DNA of 64,000 bases from Flammula alnicola (Eukaryota; Basidiomycota; Agaricomycetes; Agaricales; Strophariaceae). The notes under the pieces are model-generated. The model worked only from the letters and a program-made list of their open reading frames with translations. It did not search any database and was not told the DNA's origin. The position numbers and the translations under genes are program-made. Location of the stretch: the NCBI GenBank assembly GCA_015499995.1, contig JADNRV010000018.1, positions 426,115-490,114 on the forward strand, written 5' to 3'. Numbering within the stretch: position 1 is the first letter of the stretch; each line of letters begins with the position of its first letter. Shown here piece by piece: positions 12,117 to 25,057 of this stretch.

Positions 12117-15100
12117 CTAAGCACGGATGCGCCATCCATCCCCCTTCCGACTGACCCTCCCAACACCACCAAATCCCTCTCTCACAACCAACCACAGACC
12201 CGTACTACACACCATATCCTTAATCTCCTCCGCCGTCAACGTAATGCCCGTATACGGCACGCTCGGGTCCTCATCTTCCGGCAAAATGACCTGCGGGGGC
12301 TCTGCGCTCTGCGGCACGCCAGGAATCGGGAACCCCCTCCGCCTGATCACCCCCATCCGCTCCACCTCCACGTCCGGAAGCGGGAACGGCACCTTGAGCA
12401 TGGCGACGACCTTGGGGTGGTGCGGCGTCGGCGACAGCGTGCCCACCTTGATTCTCAGCACCTGGGGCTGCAGGATCGCCTGCGGCGGCGGCGCCGCGCT
12501 GTGGCCTGTCGGGTATTGGTTGAAATGAGCACCCGGCGTCGGGCTCAAAAAGTTAAAGTCCCTCGTCGTAGGCGTACCTGCGGCAGCAGCAGCAGCAGCA
12601 GCGACGACGCCCCGCCGCACTTTGAGCGTACACACCCACGGCGTCTCCGAGTCCTCAGGGTCGCTGTCATCACCATCAGCTACCGTCCCCTCCCGCCTCA
12701 GTTTCCTTGCGGCGCCGACCGACTCCCCCGCACCCTCCGACGACGCTGTCGTTGTACTAAAACTGCCCGTACTCATCCGCTTCGCCCTCTTCTCCTCCGT
12801 CTTGAGCCTCTCCTTCCCCCGATCATCTCTCTCCCGCGTCCTATCCCTATCCCGCACGCTGCCGGCACCATCATCGCTCTCCGGCCCGTTATCGACCGAA
12901 CCCAGATCCCCCCTTCCAGTCGACCTCCGCCCCCTCCGGCTCTTCTTCCCACCCCTGCCCTCCTTCCCCTTCGCCCTCTTCCACTCAAACCGCACCTCCA
13001 CGCCCCCGTACGGCAGCGGCGCCGGCCCAGTGCCTTTCCCTGCCCCCGCGAGCCCGCTGAACAGCCCCGAGTCGCCGAACACGCTCGGGCGGCGCTTCAG
13101 CCACTTGCGCACGAGCCACACGTACATCAGCGCGCGCTGCCCCTGCAGAAGGTTCTCCGGGTTGTCCGACATGCGCGGGCTCAGCGCGGCGACGAGGGGC
13201 GAGGCCATGCCTGCCGCGGACGCGTTTGACGGCGCGGACGCGGATGAGACGAAGGAGGGCTGGATACCGAGGATTGGGGGGCGCAGGTGCAGCTGCTGCT
13301 GTTTGAGGTTGATCAGCTCCTCGCGCGCTTGGGACTGAGTGAGCATGAGCGGGTATATCTGGTGACTCCCTCCCCCGCCTCCTCCTCCATGCGACTCCGC
13401 ACTCCCAGCACCCGCCGACCCCACCAGGCTCAGCTGGCTCCGACTGCTCCTTGCCATGCTCGGATTCGGCGACACGTCCCTCTTCCTATCCCTATCCCGC
13501 GCACCCAAACCCTCCTCCACGGCCAGCCCCAGCCCAGACGGCGCCGTATTACTACTACTATTGATAACCGCCGACAGCCTATTCTTATTGTTCCTCAGCG
13601 TCGTCTTGAACGGGGTCGTGATCGCCGCCGACAAGCTCGAGTTGCGCGCATGGCCCTTCTCTCTCTCCCTCTCCCTCTCCTTGGCCGGTGGTGCGACTGT
13701 AGGCGTCGTCGGCGACACCGGTGTATCCTGGCGCGCCGACGCGCGAGGCGTCTGCGGCTGCGTCGGTGTCGTCTGCTGCGACGTCGTCGACGCCGGCGAC
13801 AACGGCGGCTGGAGGAGAGGAAGCGGCAGAGGCGGCGGCGGCGGCGTCCCCCTGCCCCCAGCGCGCTTCTCCGAATCCCGCACGAAGATCTTGCTCGCCA
13901 CCGGCGCCGGGTGCAGCGAAAACGCACCAAACGAATTCACGCTCCCCGTCTCCGAATTCCCTGCGCCGGGCGTGACTGTGGCGCTGGACGGCGGACTCGT
14001 GGCGCCGCTGCTGCTGCTGCTGTTCTTCTTGAACAGTTTGTTGAAGATGTTGCGTTTCGGGGGTGGGTTGGGGGGTAAGGGTGCCGACGACGCCGTCGGG
14101 GCAACACTTTGCGAGGTCGCTTCAGGGAGTGGGGGTTGGGGTTTGTGGTTACGCCCCGCAGGGACGTTGGCCGCGGGCGCTTGCGCACTCGCGTTGGATA
14201 TAGCAGCCGCTCGGAGGTTCGAATGCGAGTGCGAATGCAACGACGCCGCAGACGACGTCGCGGACGGCGTAACGGGCCTACTACCCGCACCAGCAGGCTG
14301 CAGAAACGTCCCGCCCCGCGCTGACAGCATACTGCCCCTCGAGCTCACATTCGTCATTATCGCGCCCATCTCGTCCACGCTAATCCGCATACTCTCCCGC
14401 CGCGCATCCTTCTCCTTGTCCTTCTCGCCCCACACCTCCACCGGCTCGAGGAAGGCCAAGTCGATCAGCTCGATGCCGCGTTTCTGGAACTTGGCGATCT
14501 TCGCGTCCGTGCCGGCGTCGACGATGACGTTGGTCATGACGTTGTGTGCTTGCAAATTGTACAAGGGGATGATGGTGCGCCTGGAGGACGCGGTGCTGGA
14601 GGCGACGGAGGTGAAGGAGACGGTGGAGGAGCTGTAGGTGTTTGAGAAGGAGGCGCTGGAGCGCCCGGAGCTCGTGCGGCCCAGCGAGGCGCCATCGGAG
14701 CTGCTGCTGGACCGTGCAGATGTCGGTGTGGTAGCTTCGTCGACGGTGCTGGTCGACACGACGCCCGTGGGTGGTTTCGCGTTGGGAGGCACGAGCTGCA
14801 CTTGGAGGTTCAGTGGGTGGTTGGATTTTGCCGGTGGTGGGCGGACGAAAATAAATGTCTAATACAACATTGTGATCAGCACTTTACATTCGCAGAGGGA
14901 ATCTAAGGAAACGAAAACAGGCAAAGTGGTCAGTAGCAGACAGAGTGGATACATATGAATGATGGGTGTATTTTGGTCACACGGGTGGCAGGTTGTGGAT
15001 ATCAGATATGCTGAATTGGGAGTGATGTAGTCCATCGGCACCCTGTTGCCGCGTTCATATTTCCCTTCAGGTGTTATGCCATCAATGCCGAAGAGATTTT

Positions 15101-15928
15101 CCTTGGGTACCGAAACAGGCGCGTTCGCAAGAAAACCTCGAATGAGGATCGAGTCTCGCATTGAGCGGGGGTTTTTTCGGTGGAATTGCGTGGCTCGGAT
15201 AGCCGGGACATGGACACAGAGTGATTACGTCCCGGAGTAAGCAGGGTACAAAGGGCCTCGGGACCCGGTCCCTGGGCGTCATGTCATTTTGCCTTTCAGT
15301 CGGGGACCGCACTCTTTCTTGTCGACATACGACGGCGAGGATGTAAGGCTGGTTGGGATGTGGGTGAACATGGATCTCGGAACCGTCAAATAGACATCGG
15401 GCTGTGACGCTTGTATTCTCGAGTCGAGTGCATGTGCTATATAGGACTGTCAGAACGATGGAGATTTGACACAAGAAAAGAGACAGACCTGGAAGATTGT
15501 ATGCCTTTGAGCCACCGTCGAGAACATCTTGCATCCCAGTGCCCGCTCTGTTCGTCCAAGTAGCCAATGTAGGGTTGAACTCTGCGCTCGAGGTGGCCCT
15601 GTCAAACTCCTTGGCTGAATACAACGAACGGCGTCCTCGGTCCACCCTCGGTGAAAGTGCGCGTCCAGCGCGTAGCCACTCTGCCTGCTAAACAAAGGAG
15701 ACAAAGAACACACACCTCGTTGGCAGTCTTGTCCTTTTCCTTCCCCTTCCCCGGCTGCTGCTCCTCCTCGGCTGACTGTCGCGGGGGAATGGCGTCAGGC
15801 TCATCTTCGTCCTCGGTGTCTGGGTTTACGGTTTGTCTGGGAAGCTCTGTGGATGGATTTAGATGCAATGCAGAGGGTAGGAACGAGGCAAATGAAGAGA
15901 GCATTGTTGGATTTGCATGTGAGAGCAA
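12117..15928 (-). CDS. Long low-complexity protein, fungal, unknown function; middle exons unresolved
   Basis: The last exon (12,117-14,858) encodes 913 residues, rich in Ser, Pro, Gly and Arg. It has a conserved-looking block near its start (TFIFVRPPPAKSNHPLNLQ, then RTIIPLYNLQAHNVMTNVIV) and a structured C-terminus with VGTLSP and a WLVVREGFG segment. 5' exons fit in phase: 15,716-15,928 (start ATG, acidic), 15,489-15,687 (QAEWLRAGRALSP, FNPTLATWTNRAGTGMQ) and one beginning at 15,436 (DVYLTVPRSMF). The join from that exon to 14,858 is not solved; a 15-nt micro-exon at about 14,875-14,889 is possible. A lost base in this stretch could explain the problem. The block order suggests one gene, but two adjacent genes cannot be excluded. 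Codon use is very GC-rich, so all three antisense frames are open. Confidence 0.6.
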
Positions 15929-16805
15929 GGCTCATAGATGAGAGAGAAAGGTATAAGCCCAAGTTGGTCAGGCGATTTATTCTAAAAGAGTGATCAGGTT
16001 GGCTTGGCTCCGGCATCGTCATCACTCTTAACGCTCACTCCTGTCCAATCAGATAACCGCAGTGATTTCCCACGACAATTTCTGGATATTTATTTTATTC
16101 GTATTTCAGGTCCGTAGTCAGCGGGTAATCTCGTCCAATTCCCCATCCATTCCCTCCGACAGACAAGGAAACGAGTTTCATAGCAAACTAGCAGTTACAG
16201 ACCTTCAATATTATAGTCACGATTTTATGCGTTATGAGTCAGCGCTCGACGTCACAGCCATAACTGAACACCACTCCAGATCGTCCAACCAATATATACA
16301 TGCCTTTTCGGCCCATTTCTTTCATTCTTACGTTCCAATTCCTTTGTCAACTTATCACGCGACTGGCCATGCTATCATGGCATCTGTGACCTCTTGTTAA
16401 TCCAAGTCTCTTGTTTTCTGCATCCGGCATCATGAGTGCGTGTCCTCCACGGCAGTACTTCGAGTCTCGACCAGCTGCTTCTGCCTGGCCTGCTGCATCA
16501 GCAAATTCTCTGTCACGAACAAATGCATTCCCTCCAGAGATCACCTGGTCGGCCCGTCCCTGACTAATTTGCTTACGCTCAATAAGTAGAAACTGTGTCG
16601 ATGGCAGATGCCTCACAGAAATGGGCACCTTTGTCTTCTTGCCTAAGGCTTACGATATGCGATATTAAACGGGCATGCAAGGCCACGCACTGCACGTATT
16701 CTGATCTCCTTCGACCCTATGTTGCTGTCAATGTCATTCATATGCGCTCGGCATCGAACGGAATTCGAGCGAAGCCGGCGTATGTTTTTCCTGACTGGAC
16801 GGTTC

Positions 16806-16865
16806 GGTTACATATCTAAACAATTCGGAATTGTCTCCTCCGAATTGTTTCTTTCGCATGTAACC
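16806..16865. repeat. Nested inverted repeat, 60 bp
   Basis: Outer arms GGTTACAT / ATGTAACC and inner arms AAACAATTCGGA / TCCGAATTGTTT are each perfect. They are separated by short unpaired bases, with a 9-nt loop. It could be a relic of a small inverted-repeat element or a structured RNA end; no gene is next to it. Confidence 0.6.
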
Positions 16866-17508
16866 CCGCGTAACCCATGTATGTATCGCCCCATATTTTA
16901 AAAAAAAATCGTAACATATGCAGATTCAGAGTCTTGGAAGATCATCCGCTGCACCGACAGTCGCTCATTAAAATTTGTGCCTCATACGATTATGCCAGCC
17001 TTGAAAGTCTTAAAGATCGAGCCTCTAGAGACTGGAGAGCTCTTCGGGTTCAGGATTGCCTGGATCATTGAAGCTACGTCGCTTTCCTTGGAGGCTGGAG
17101 CGACAAAACCCTGTCCACACATGTAAGCCAGGTCTAAAACCGATCTCTCTCCTCAGGTCCTATAGCTATCGTCGGGCGCCGGCGGGCCCCATTTGACGGT
17201 CGGTGCTCGTCGGTGCCTAGAACTTGCGTCACCCTCGCCCGGCGTTTTGAAATATTATTTCGAATTTCAATTTGCGCATGTACAGCATGTACTTTGTATT
17301 TGACTATAGTCGATACCCAATTGCAGCGCTTACATTACCGAACCTAACCCTAGCCACTGCTTAGTCCCAGTCTACTCGCCTCGGCGCCTCTCGTTGTCAT
17401 CCCTAATTGGCAGTAATAGTCCATCGCATATGTTATGCCTAATATTCTTTCAAGCCCAATTCAAGCTCATTACATTTACCTATAATCAAAATATTGCGCC
17501 ATAAAGCA

Positions 17509-17780
17509 CGCATGCGCAGCTCAAATTTGACATGTCGACCGTGGTGGATATATATCAGGATCAACGTGCACTGGTGTGCTACGGCCGCAGTAAAGGTGCT
17601 TTGGAAATCCTACCTTCGAATTCTCAACGCTTCGCATGCGGACAATTTCATCAAGGCGAAATCACGTATGCGCAGCTGAAGATATTCTTTTTCTGATTGA
17701 CCCACGACGGATACATATCAGGATTCAATATTCAGGCCCAGGACCGACGTGCTACCACCGCAGTAAGAACTATTGAAAAT
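17509..17780. repeat. Diverged tandem duplication, two units of ~155 bp
   Basis: The same landmarks occur twice in the same order: ATGCGCAGCT, then ATATCAGGAT, then GTGCTAC..CCGCAGTAA, then TTGRAAAT. The first series starts at 17,511 and the second at about 17,668. The rest has diverged strongly. No coding sense is visible. Confidence 0.5.
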
Positions 17781-20433
17781 ACATATACTGCATTCGTGAA
17801 GGCGTCAAAGCCGCAGTATTCACGTTTAAATCATTTCCCTCTGTTCCATGCTGCAGAAATCGTTTTAAAATGAGAGGCTGAGGGTATCGGATCGCGAGTC
17901 GCAGTCAACTGTGTGCGCACCTCGCAGATGGTTCTTTGCTGCACCAACGACCCCTTAGAAGAATGAAATTAATATATGTACTGTATGTAGTTTGAATAGG
18001 AAATCGGAAGAGAGAAATATCAGATAAGGATCCACATGTGCCCTCCTCGACGTTACTTAGCGATCGTCAACCTATGTCGGACTTTGTGTGGCGCACTGCG
18101 CACTGCGGCCATTAAATTCCGCTTGAGTGCTAAACAGATAATCTAACAGTTGCTATATAGTACACACGATGGTTATGGGAACCTTCTATGTCTGTATAGA
18201 GTATTCTTACTGCGAGATGCGCAGTGACGTATGTAGGTCAATAAATGCCTCAATTCAATCAATGCGCAAAAATATAGCCTCGTGCATGGGGATAAGCTAT
18301 GAGTTTGGTGTGAACCGGCCAAAGATGACCCCACCTGCCTAAAATTATCCTCAAGAAGGCCTTCGATTCTCCTTCTGACGCATAGTATACTCAAAAGATT
18401 AAATGTAGCCCATGAGCAGATCTACGCATGATTGCGATAGTTGCTTTTTCAAGCTTCGATTATCTAGCGCGACGAGTAGTACTGGGCGCTTAATTCATGT
18501 GGTTGAAAGTCATAGCATTTAGACGAAATAGATGAGTAGTCAAATCATAGAGATAAGCCTGCTTTGGAATTCCTCTGACCCTGTATTTGGACTCATATTT
18601 CTATCATTCAAATGGCAGCTGATCCCCCCTGCGAATCAAGAGTTGGCTGATAGCCTCACCGTCCCTGAATCCTTGATAACGCACGGAACGGATCAGCAAC
18701 ATAAACTGTGTATTCAGTCGCAGGCATGGAGCCGAAAGAATAAATATACCTCCAAGACGATCAGCTGGCTCAGGGAATACACGTTCTGAAATTCCTTCGC
18801 TTGCTACCTGGTGCCAATGCTCTTGGAAGATCCTCGCACAGACAGAGCTGGCATTTTTCAGCCGCTAAGGCTTTTCAACTTTCCAAATTTCACTAAATTG
18901 ATCCAGAAACCTTTTGAGAAGTTTATATGTCACTTCTAAGCCATATAACCATAGGCGCGTGTACCAGCGAACATTAATGTTCGCTGAATCTGATGCTGTC
19001 TTTCGAAAATCACATTGATGCTGTGTTCCAGTAGCCACTTTAGACATCGAAAAAGAATTTATTTCTCTCGTACGTGCTATCCATGGCCAGTCAGCGAGCT
19101 CGACAATCTTCTATTAATGTTATCTTCTATGCATATGAATTTGTTCGGTTCTTTAGGCGCCGGCGCGCAACAGACGATCGCTGGGAGTCCGTGATCGTCA
19201 ACAGGACAACCTCGGCATCTTTTTAATTAAGTCTGTCTTCGCGCTATGTATGCGCCGAAGATAACGATCTGATGGCGAATCGTCGACACAGAGCTCTGAT
19301 ATCCAAAACCTTCGATAGTCCTGGTGGTGGTTTGTGCAAAGCTTCACCTCTTCAAAGCTTCACCTCTTGCATCAGTCAGTCACCTCGTTCGACAACAACT
19401 TCGACCAAGCCACCGACAGCACCATGTAGGAATTCTGGCATGGGATCGCGACGCATCTGGGTATTTTCTTTGTTCTTGGATAGCGTGAAAACTCCATGTC
19501 CGAGTCGCCTCTGCCACAGCCTTCCCGACGTCGCTCGCTCGTCGCTCGCTCTTCGCTGGTCATTTTAACTTGTCTGCCACTTTGGACGAGCATGCAGTGT
19601 AGCATTTGACGATGTGGATATTATAATCCTGTAAGCACTGAAGCCTCTCTGACATATCAATCGGAGTCGCTCACTGGGACTATGTACTACTGCAGACTGA
19701 GGTTTCGGATCTGCGGCCACTGGCGCGGTAAGTTCTATCCCAAAAACAAAGGACACCCTGGATGTGGAGCAGACGAGGCATACCGACTGGCGATTTTGTG
19801 CAGCGACACGATACGCAAATGGAAACGTGGGACATTCACTGGAAAGCGAATTACATGAAAATGGACTTCGCACCATCGTACACTGGCGTCGTATGTAGTT
19901 CTGACTCGACAACTTGGGGACAGCAGAGAGCTATAAAACGAGGCTCTTGCACGGTGGAGATTTCTCTGTGCCCACCCGTCGTCTCTGGGGTGGGTGGGCT
20001 CCTTCTTCTTGGCTGCGGCTGAACGCACAGTGACTGTGAGTTCTTTTTCTTTCGCTTTTGTTATCTTTGGCTTTCGATTTATATTTTGCTTCTACCTTGT
20101 ATACTAAACCATACCAGCTCTTGTTCTACCCCTCTCCTCTGCTCCGCCGTCTTTAATCGTTTATGTACTTGTAGCAGCTACGGTAAACGCGACGTATGTA
20201 GTATTATCACCGTGGACTTGACCCGGCCTCTTCGCTCTTTTTTGTTATTTATGTACTTATAGCCATGTGCAATACACTCTATGTAGGTAGTATTATGCCG
20301 CGGACGTTGTACATAAGTAACATGCTCAGAGCTCAGTCGGTGCTCTACCTGTAGTTCGAGTCGGTCGAATTCGAAGTTTGTTGTGTAATCTATTTTTAGC
20401 TCATGTGTATGCAGGAGCAGCGCCAAGAGCACA

Positions 20434-20459
20434 TGAGTACTGAGTACTGAGTACTGAGT
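20434..20459. repeat. 7-bp tandem repeat (TGAGTAC x 3.7)
   Basis: Three full TGAGTAC units and a partial fourth run without interruption. This is a simple microsatellite-like repeat in non-coding DNA. Confidence 0.8.
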
Positions 20460-21349
20460 CCTCGTGGCGCTCTCAGCACAATTCTAAGTTACCGGGAAAC
20501 TGGCAATCGGAATACTCGAGCCTACAACTCTGGCGGAGCACCGTAGAATGCGCCCATCGTCGTGATTATTGATCGCGAGTGAAGTCGAATTACGACTGTA
20601 ACAGGAGTCTGACTTTTAAGGGGTGTGAACGAGACCCGTCAGTCTAATTCGTTCGCGTTCTCCTACGAGCAGCAATTCGACGCCGCCGGACAGAGAGAGA
20701 GCGGGAGAATGCGTCCATGTATACCCCTGGAAAGTGATTGACATCTATGAGGAGATTCTTTTATCGCTAAATATATGACATGCCTTGGTCATACCAATGA
20801 AGAGAAAAGTGGACGCTACTCGGGCGCTATGGCATATAAGATTTAACTGGACACCCGTGCCCCTGGACGCCGTGTGTCACGAGGCGACGGACGAATCGAT
20901 GAGAATTTCCATGCGAAGTGAAGAGGTAATTGGCCGAAATACTGCTGTATAATTGGTGGGATAGCCCGGCAAGTTGGCCGATGTTAAGGCAAAAATACGT
21001 ATGACGGTCATAAGGTTCCAATTAAAGGAGCTTGGACATTTCCGAGGTGGCCAAACTTTGAAAAAACAATTGACAAACAGGAGTCTTGGAGCGAATGGAA
21101 CCTTGCGAGGTGTCAAGAAGGGCAATGGAGGTAGAGAGGAGACCGTCGGAGAGAAGCAAGAGCAAAGATGATTTTCGGATTGACGGAATCAGATGGTTTA
21201 CCGGAGGCCATTAGATATCACGTGCGCCACTACGTTGCTCCCACTTAGTGACAGTCTCTCTGAGTCTCTCTCTCATCCTCTCTCACTCTTGGTCCCATAC
21301 TTTTCTCTATTTTATTCTTTCTTCCTTTGTCTGTACAGAACCACGCACT

Positions 21350-24300
21350 ATGGCGACCTCCAAGCTCTCGATCCTCGCGTTGCCCCACCCCCTCATCCTT
21401 CTCCCAGCGTCTCGGTTCACGATGCCGGTCTCCAAAGAAATAGGAGAGACATTGCTCTCGCTCATCGAAGAATCCGATGCTCTCCCATCGTCGCCGCTAT
21501 CCCAATCACCAACTCAACCATGTCGGCCGGCGTCGAACCCACGTTGTCGGAGTGGGGTACAGCAGCGCGTGTGCTCCGACTCGTAAAGCCTCCTGCCCGA
21601 AACCCACGTCAACCGTATCTCGTCTCGCTGCATGGGCTCACTCGAGTGAGGCTGATCCATATGTCGAAAAACAAGCTTTCCGGGGAGGATCTGCTGCACC
21701 TGCCGATGCACGACGTCGAGTACCCGCCGAGTGAGAAAGTGCCATCCCCTGAGTCTGTGGAGAAGTTCAAGCAGAGTGCGCTGCGGCTGCTCGACCGGCT
21801 GGCCAAGGATTCTGTGCAGCAGACGAGGAAGGAGGGGTACAACAAGATTGCGAACATGCTGGACGACATCGCTGACGCAAGGACCCCATGGATGGCCGAC
21901 GTTCTCATCGGGAGTGTTAATGGTGAATATAGTGATAAACTCGGTGAGTAATCTTTCAATTTACAAATCCTAATTCTACTTGCTTCCACTCGCTTCCACA
22001 TGAGCGTGTGCGTGGATCGCGGTGTGCTTTGTTTAACTTTCCATGCGTGAAAGCCACTTTCCCCACACGCCATCCTCGCGGAACATACACCATGTGTTTC
22101 TTCACCACTGTTATCATTTCAACCATCACATTGAGGCCTGTCCCTTCTTTGCTCTGGTCAGACGAAGTCCTGACCCTTTTCTGTGTGACAAATCGTTCAT
22201 TTCGCCTAACATTCCTTGTTCGATCTATTTATAGAACAACCCACTGACTCTTGTCGTTCTCAGCCATCCTCGGCACGCCGGACGCAGAAGCCCGTCTGCA
22301 GCTCGCAACCGAAATCTTCATCAAGCAAGCGTCCATATCAGAAGTCTCGAAGAAGATCGCCACCGCCGTCGATGAGAGTCTCTCCAAGCAGCAGAAGGAG
22401 TTCTTCCTCCGCCAACAGCTCGCTGCGATCCAGCGCGAACTGCACGTGTTGCAGAGATCTAACGGGGCTCTCTCTGGAACGCCCCAGGCAGGTACTCCCC
22501 CATCGAATGAGGTGGGCTCGGGTGGGTCGAGCGAGCTGGACGACGATGAGCAGCACGAGGCGGACGATATGGCGGACTTGAAGCGGAAGATCGAAGCGAT
22601 GGAACCCCGGTCCGAGGAGCGCAAGATGGGAGTGAGAGAGTGGAGGAGGTTAAAGCGGATTCCTGCCGGCAGCGTCGAGAATGGGGTTATCCGATCCTAC
22701 GTGAGTTGCGGCTTTATGTGCGCGTTCATATCAGACTGAGTTTTCATTTATCATTTCTGTCTCGTTAGCTTGAATGGCTTACCAGCGTCCCATGGCCGAA
22801 CTCGGCCCAACTGCCAACGAACGGCCCGTCGTCGTCTGCGTCGACGGTCCCACAGCTGAAGGACAGATCTTTCCTCGCAGCGGCGCGTACGCAGCTCGAT
22901 GCGGACCACTTTGGGCTGGAGAAAATCAAGAAGCGGCTCATTGAGTATCTGGCTGTGGTCAGGCTGAAAGAGTTGAACGCCGAGAGGGAGCTTTTCAGGA
23001 GCAGAAGCAAGTAGAGGCAGCAGCTGCTCTGGAGGCGGAGGCCAAGGGAAAGTAGAGGCTAAGCAGAGGCGAAGACAACGATGGAACACAGTACGGCAGT
23101 TGTTCCATATGACAAAGACCAGGCGCAGAAAGCTACCCAGGTCGCACCTGCGAAGCCTCTAGCCAGAGCAAGCAGGAGGAACATAAAGGGCCCGATTCTC
23201 TTGTGCGTCTCTTGAGACCGCTTATTCTTCAGGATTTTTTATTCTTATCTTTCGTTCTACTACCTACATAGGTTCGTCGGTCCCCCAGGAACAGGAAAGA
23301 CGTCCCTCGGGCAATCCGTCGCCAAGGCTCTCAACAGGCCGTTCCAACGCATCTCTCTGGGTGGCGTGAGGGATGAGGCGGAGATCAGAGGTCACAGGAG
23401 GACGTATGTCGCCAGTGGTCCTGGGCTCATCGTCCAGGCTCTGAGAAAGGCTGGTCGAAGCGATCCTGTTCTGCTCTTGTGAGTGCCCAATCTCTCAAGC
23501 CTCCCTCCCTTGCTGATAAATTATACGTTTTGATAGAGATGAGATCGACAAGATTGGGCAGAGCAACTTCCATGGAGATCCTGGAGCTGCATTGTTGGAA
23601 GTTTTGGATCCAGAGCAGAACCATACTTTCAATGTCAGCTTTATTTTTTACCAACCCTTTCGTGGATTTTTTGGAGGTATTGAACTTTGGTTTTGTGTAG
23701 GACCACTACATCAATGTCCCAATCGACCTCAGTCAGGTCCTGTTCATCTGCACCGCAAACTCGCTCGAGACCATCTCCGCGCCCCTGTTGGATCGTTGCG
23801 AGATCATCCAGCTGAGCGGTAAGCATCACTATTTTCACCACCTACTTAAACGTCCGATCCGTATACTCACACTCATCCACGTTTTAGGATACACATACGA
23901 CGAGAAGATGCACATCGCGCGCCGCTTCCTCCTCCCCAAGCAGCTCAAAGCCAACGGGCTCGACGCATCACAAATCACCATCACTGAGCCGGCGCTGCTG
24001 CACATCGCGACACGGTACACCCGCGAAGCCGGCGTGCGCAGCCTCGAGCGCGCGATTGGCGGCGTGGTGCGGTATAAAGCCGTCGAATGGGCGGAGTACT
24101 TGGATTCCGTGGCCCAGGAGGGCGATGCCACATTGGCAGCGGCGGCGATGACGAAGAAGTATGATAGAGTTGTGGAAGAGCACCATCTTGAGAAGATACT
24201 GGGTATTGCGCGGTGGGATGGAGAGGAGAGGGAGAGGGAGGAGAGAAGGGGTGTCGTTTATGGACTGGTGGTCATGGGCCAGGGCGAGGGTGGGATACTG

Positions 24301-25057
24301 CCTGTGGAGACTATCGCTCTGCCCGGTACGGGAAGGCTCAAGTTGACGGGAAGTTTGGGTGATGTGCGTTTTATGTTGGACTTTCACCTCGGTTTGTTCG
24401 ATGCTTATTTGGTGATTCATTCGGCGTAGGTCATCAAGGAGAGCGGAGAGCTCGCACTGAGCTGGGTGAAGACCTACGCTTACGACTTGCACATCACGAA
24501 CTCGCGCTCGGAAAACCCGTTGAAGGTGCCTGAACCCATCGATATCCACCTCCATCTACCCGCTGGCGCACAGAAGAAGGATGGGCCAAGTGCGGGTGTC
24601 GCAATGGTGTGTCTCCTTTCTCCATGACGCCCTCCTCCTAAATACCAACACCTAATTGGCATCATTGAACCTGTGTAGACTTGTGCATTCGTCTCGCTCT
24701 TGACAGGAGCCTGTGTGCCTACTAACATCGCTATGACCGGAGAGGTACGGTATTTTACACTGCCCACAAGGGCTCTGTCCTGACCCACTGTTATCGTCTT
24801 AGATCACGCTGAGAGGGCGCGTCACACCCGTAGGAGGGATCAAAGAGAAAGTCCTCGGCGCCCATCGCGCACAAATAACCAAAGTCATCCTCCCATGGGC
24901 AAACCGCAAGGACGTTGAGCACGACGTCGCCCTGGAGATCCGCAGAGAGATGGAGTTCGTCTTTGTCCGCACCGTGCGCGAGGCACTCGAGGCTGCGTTT
25001 GGCAAGGGCGTCCTTGCTTGGAGACGAGATACCATGCTGATCGAGAGCCGTCTTTAA
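21350..25057 (+). CDS. LON2: Peroxisomal Lon protease (three apparent frame breaks)
   Basis: ATP-dependent serine protease of the peroxisomal matrix (LONP2 type), which degrades oxidised or misfolded matrix proteins. Ten exons fit: 21,350-21,943; 22,264-22,700; 22,769-23,202; 23,272-23,478; 23,537-23,633; 23,701-23,818; 23,888-24,363; 24,430-24,606; 24,679-24,744; 24,803-25,057. In order one sees the Lon N-domain ([12 protein letters not shown]..., [11 protein letters not shown]), the coiled linker ([17 protein letters not shown]), Walker [10 protein letters not shown], Walker B LLLDEID, the sensor region, and the protease domain with catalytic Ser in DGPSAGVA and Lys in VGGIKEK. The C-terminus is SRL, a PTS1 peroxisome signal. 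The frame is lost by single missing bases near 21,485, 22,995 and 23,055, the last two in the variable linker. All catalytic parts remain, so sequencing indels are more likely than decay. Converges on LHS1. Confidence 0.9.

Larger units (their letters stand above)
15929..21349. other. Gene-poor, AT-rich 5.4 kb stretch
   Basis: No frame shows a recognisable domain or clear exon chain. It holds a nested inverted repeat (16,806-16,865), a diverged tandem duplication (17,509-17,780), small direct repeats near 19,341-19,372 and a 7-bp tandem repeat (20,434-20,459). The last ~150 bp before 21,350 are pyrimidine-rich (CTCTCTC), as in many fungal promoters, and should be the LON2 promoter. The stretch sits at the centre of the large inverted repeat. 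Confidence 0.5.

Noticed and set aside
13287..14637. Long open frames (263 and 393 codons) on the plus strand
   Set aside because: They lie antisense to the GC-rich last exon of the 12,117-15,928 gene and read Arg- and Ala-rich or Leu-rich low-complexity sequence, as expected for shadows of biased codons.
15082..15645. 187-codon minus-strand frame
   Set aside because: It is a mixture of one real exon read in frame and of intron and later sequence read through; the spliced exons explain it better.
20429..20460. TGAGTAC tandem repeat lies almost exactly on the symmetry axis of the inverted repeat (20,429.5)
   Set aside because: The DNA between the arms is unique, so the axis has no physical meaning; the match is taken as coincidence.
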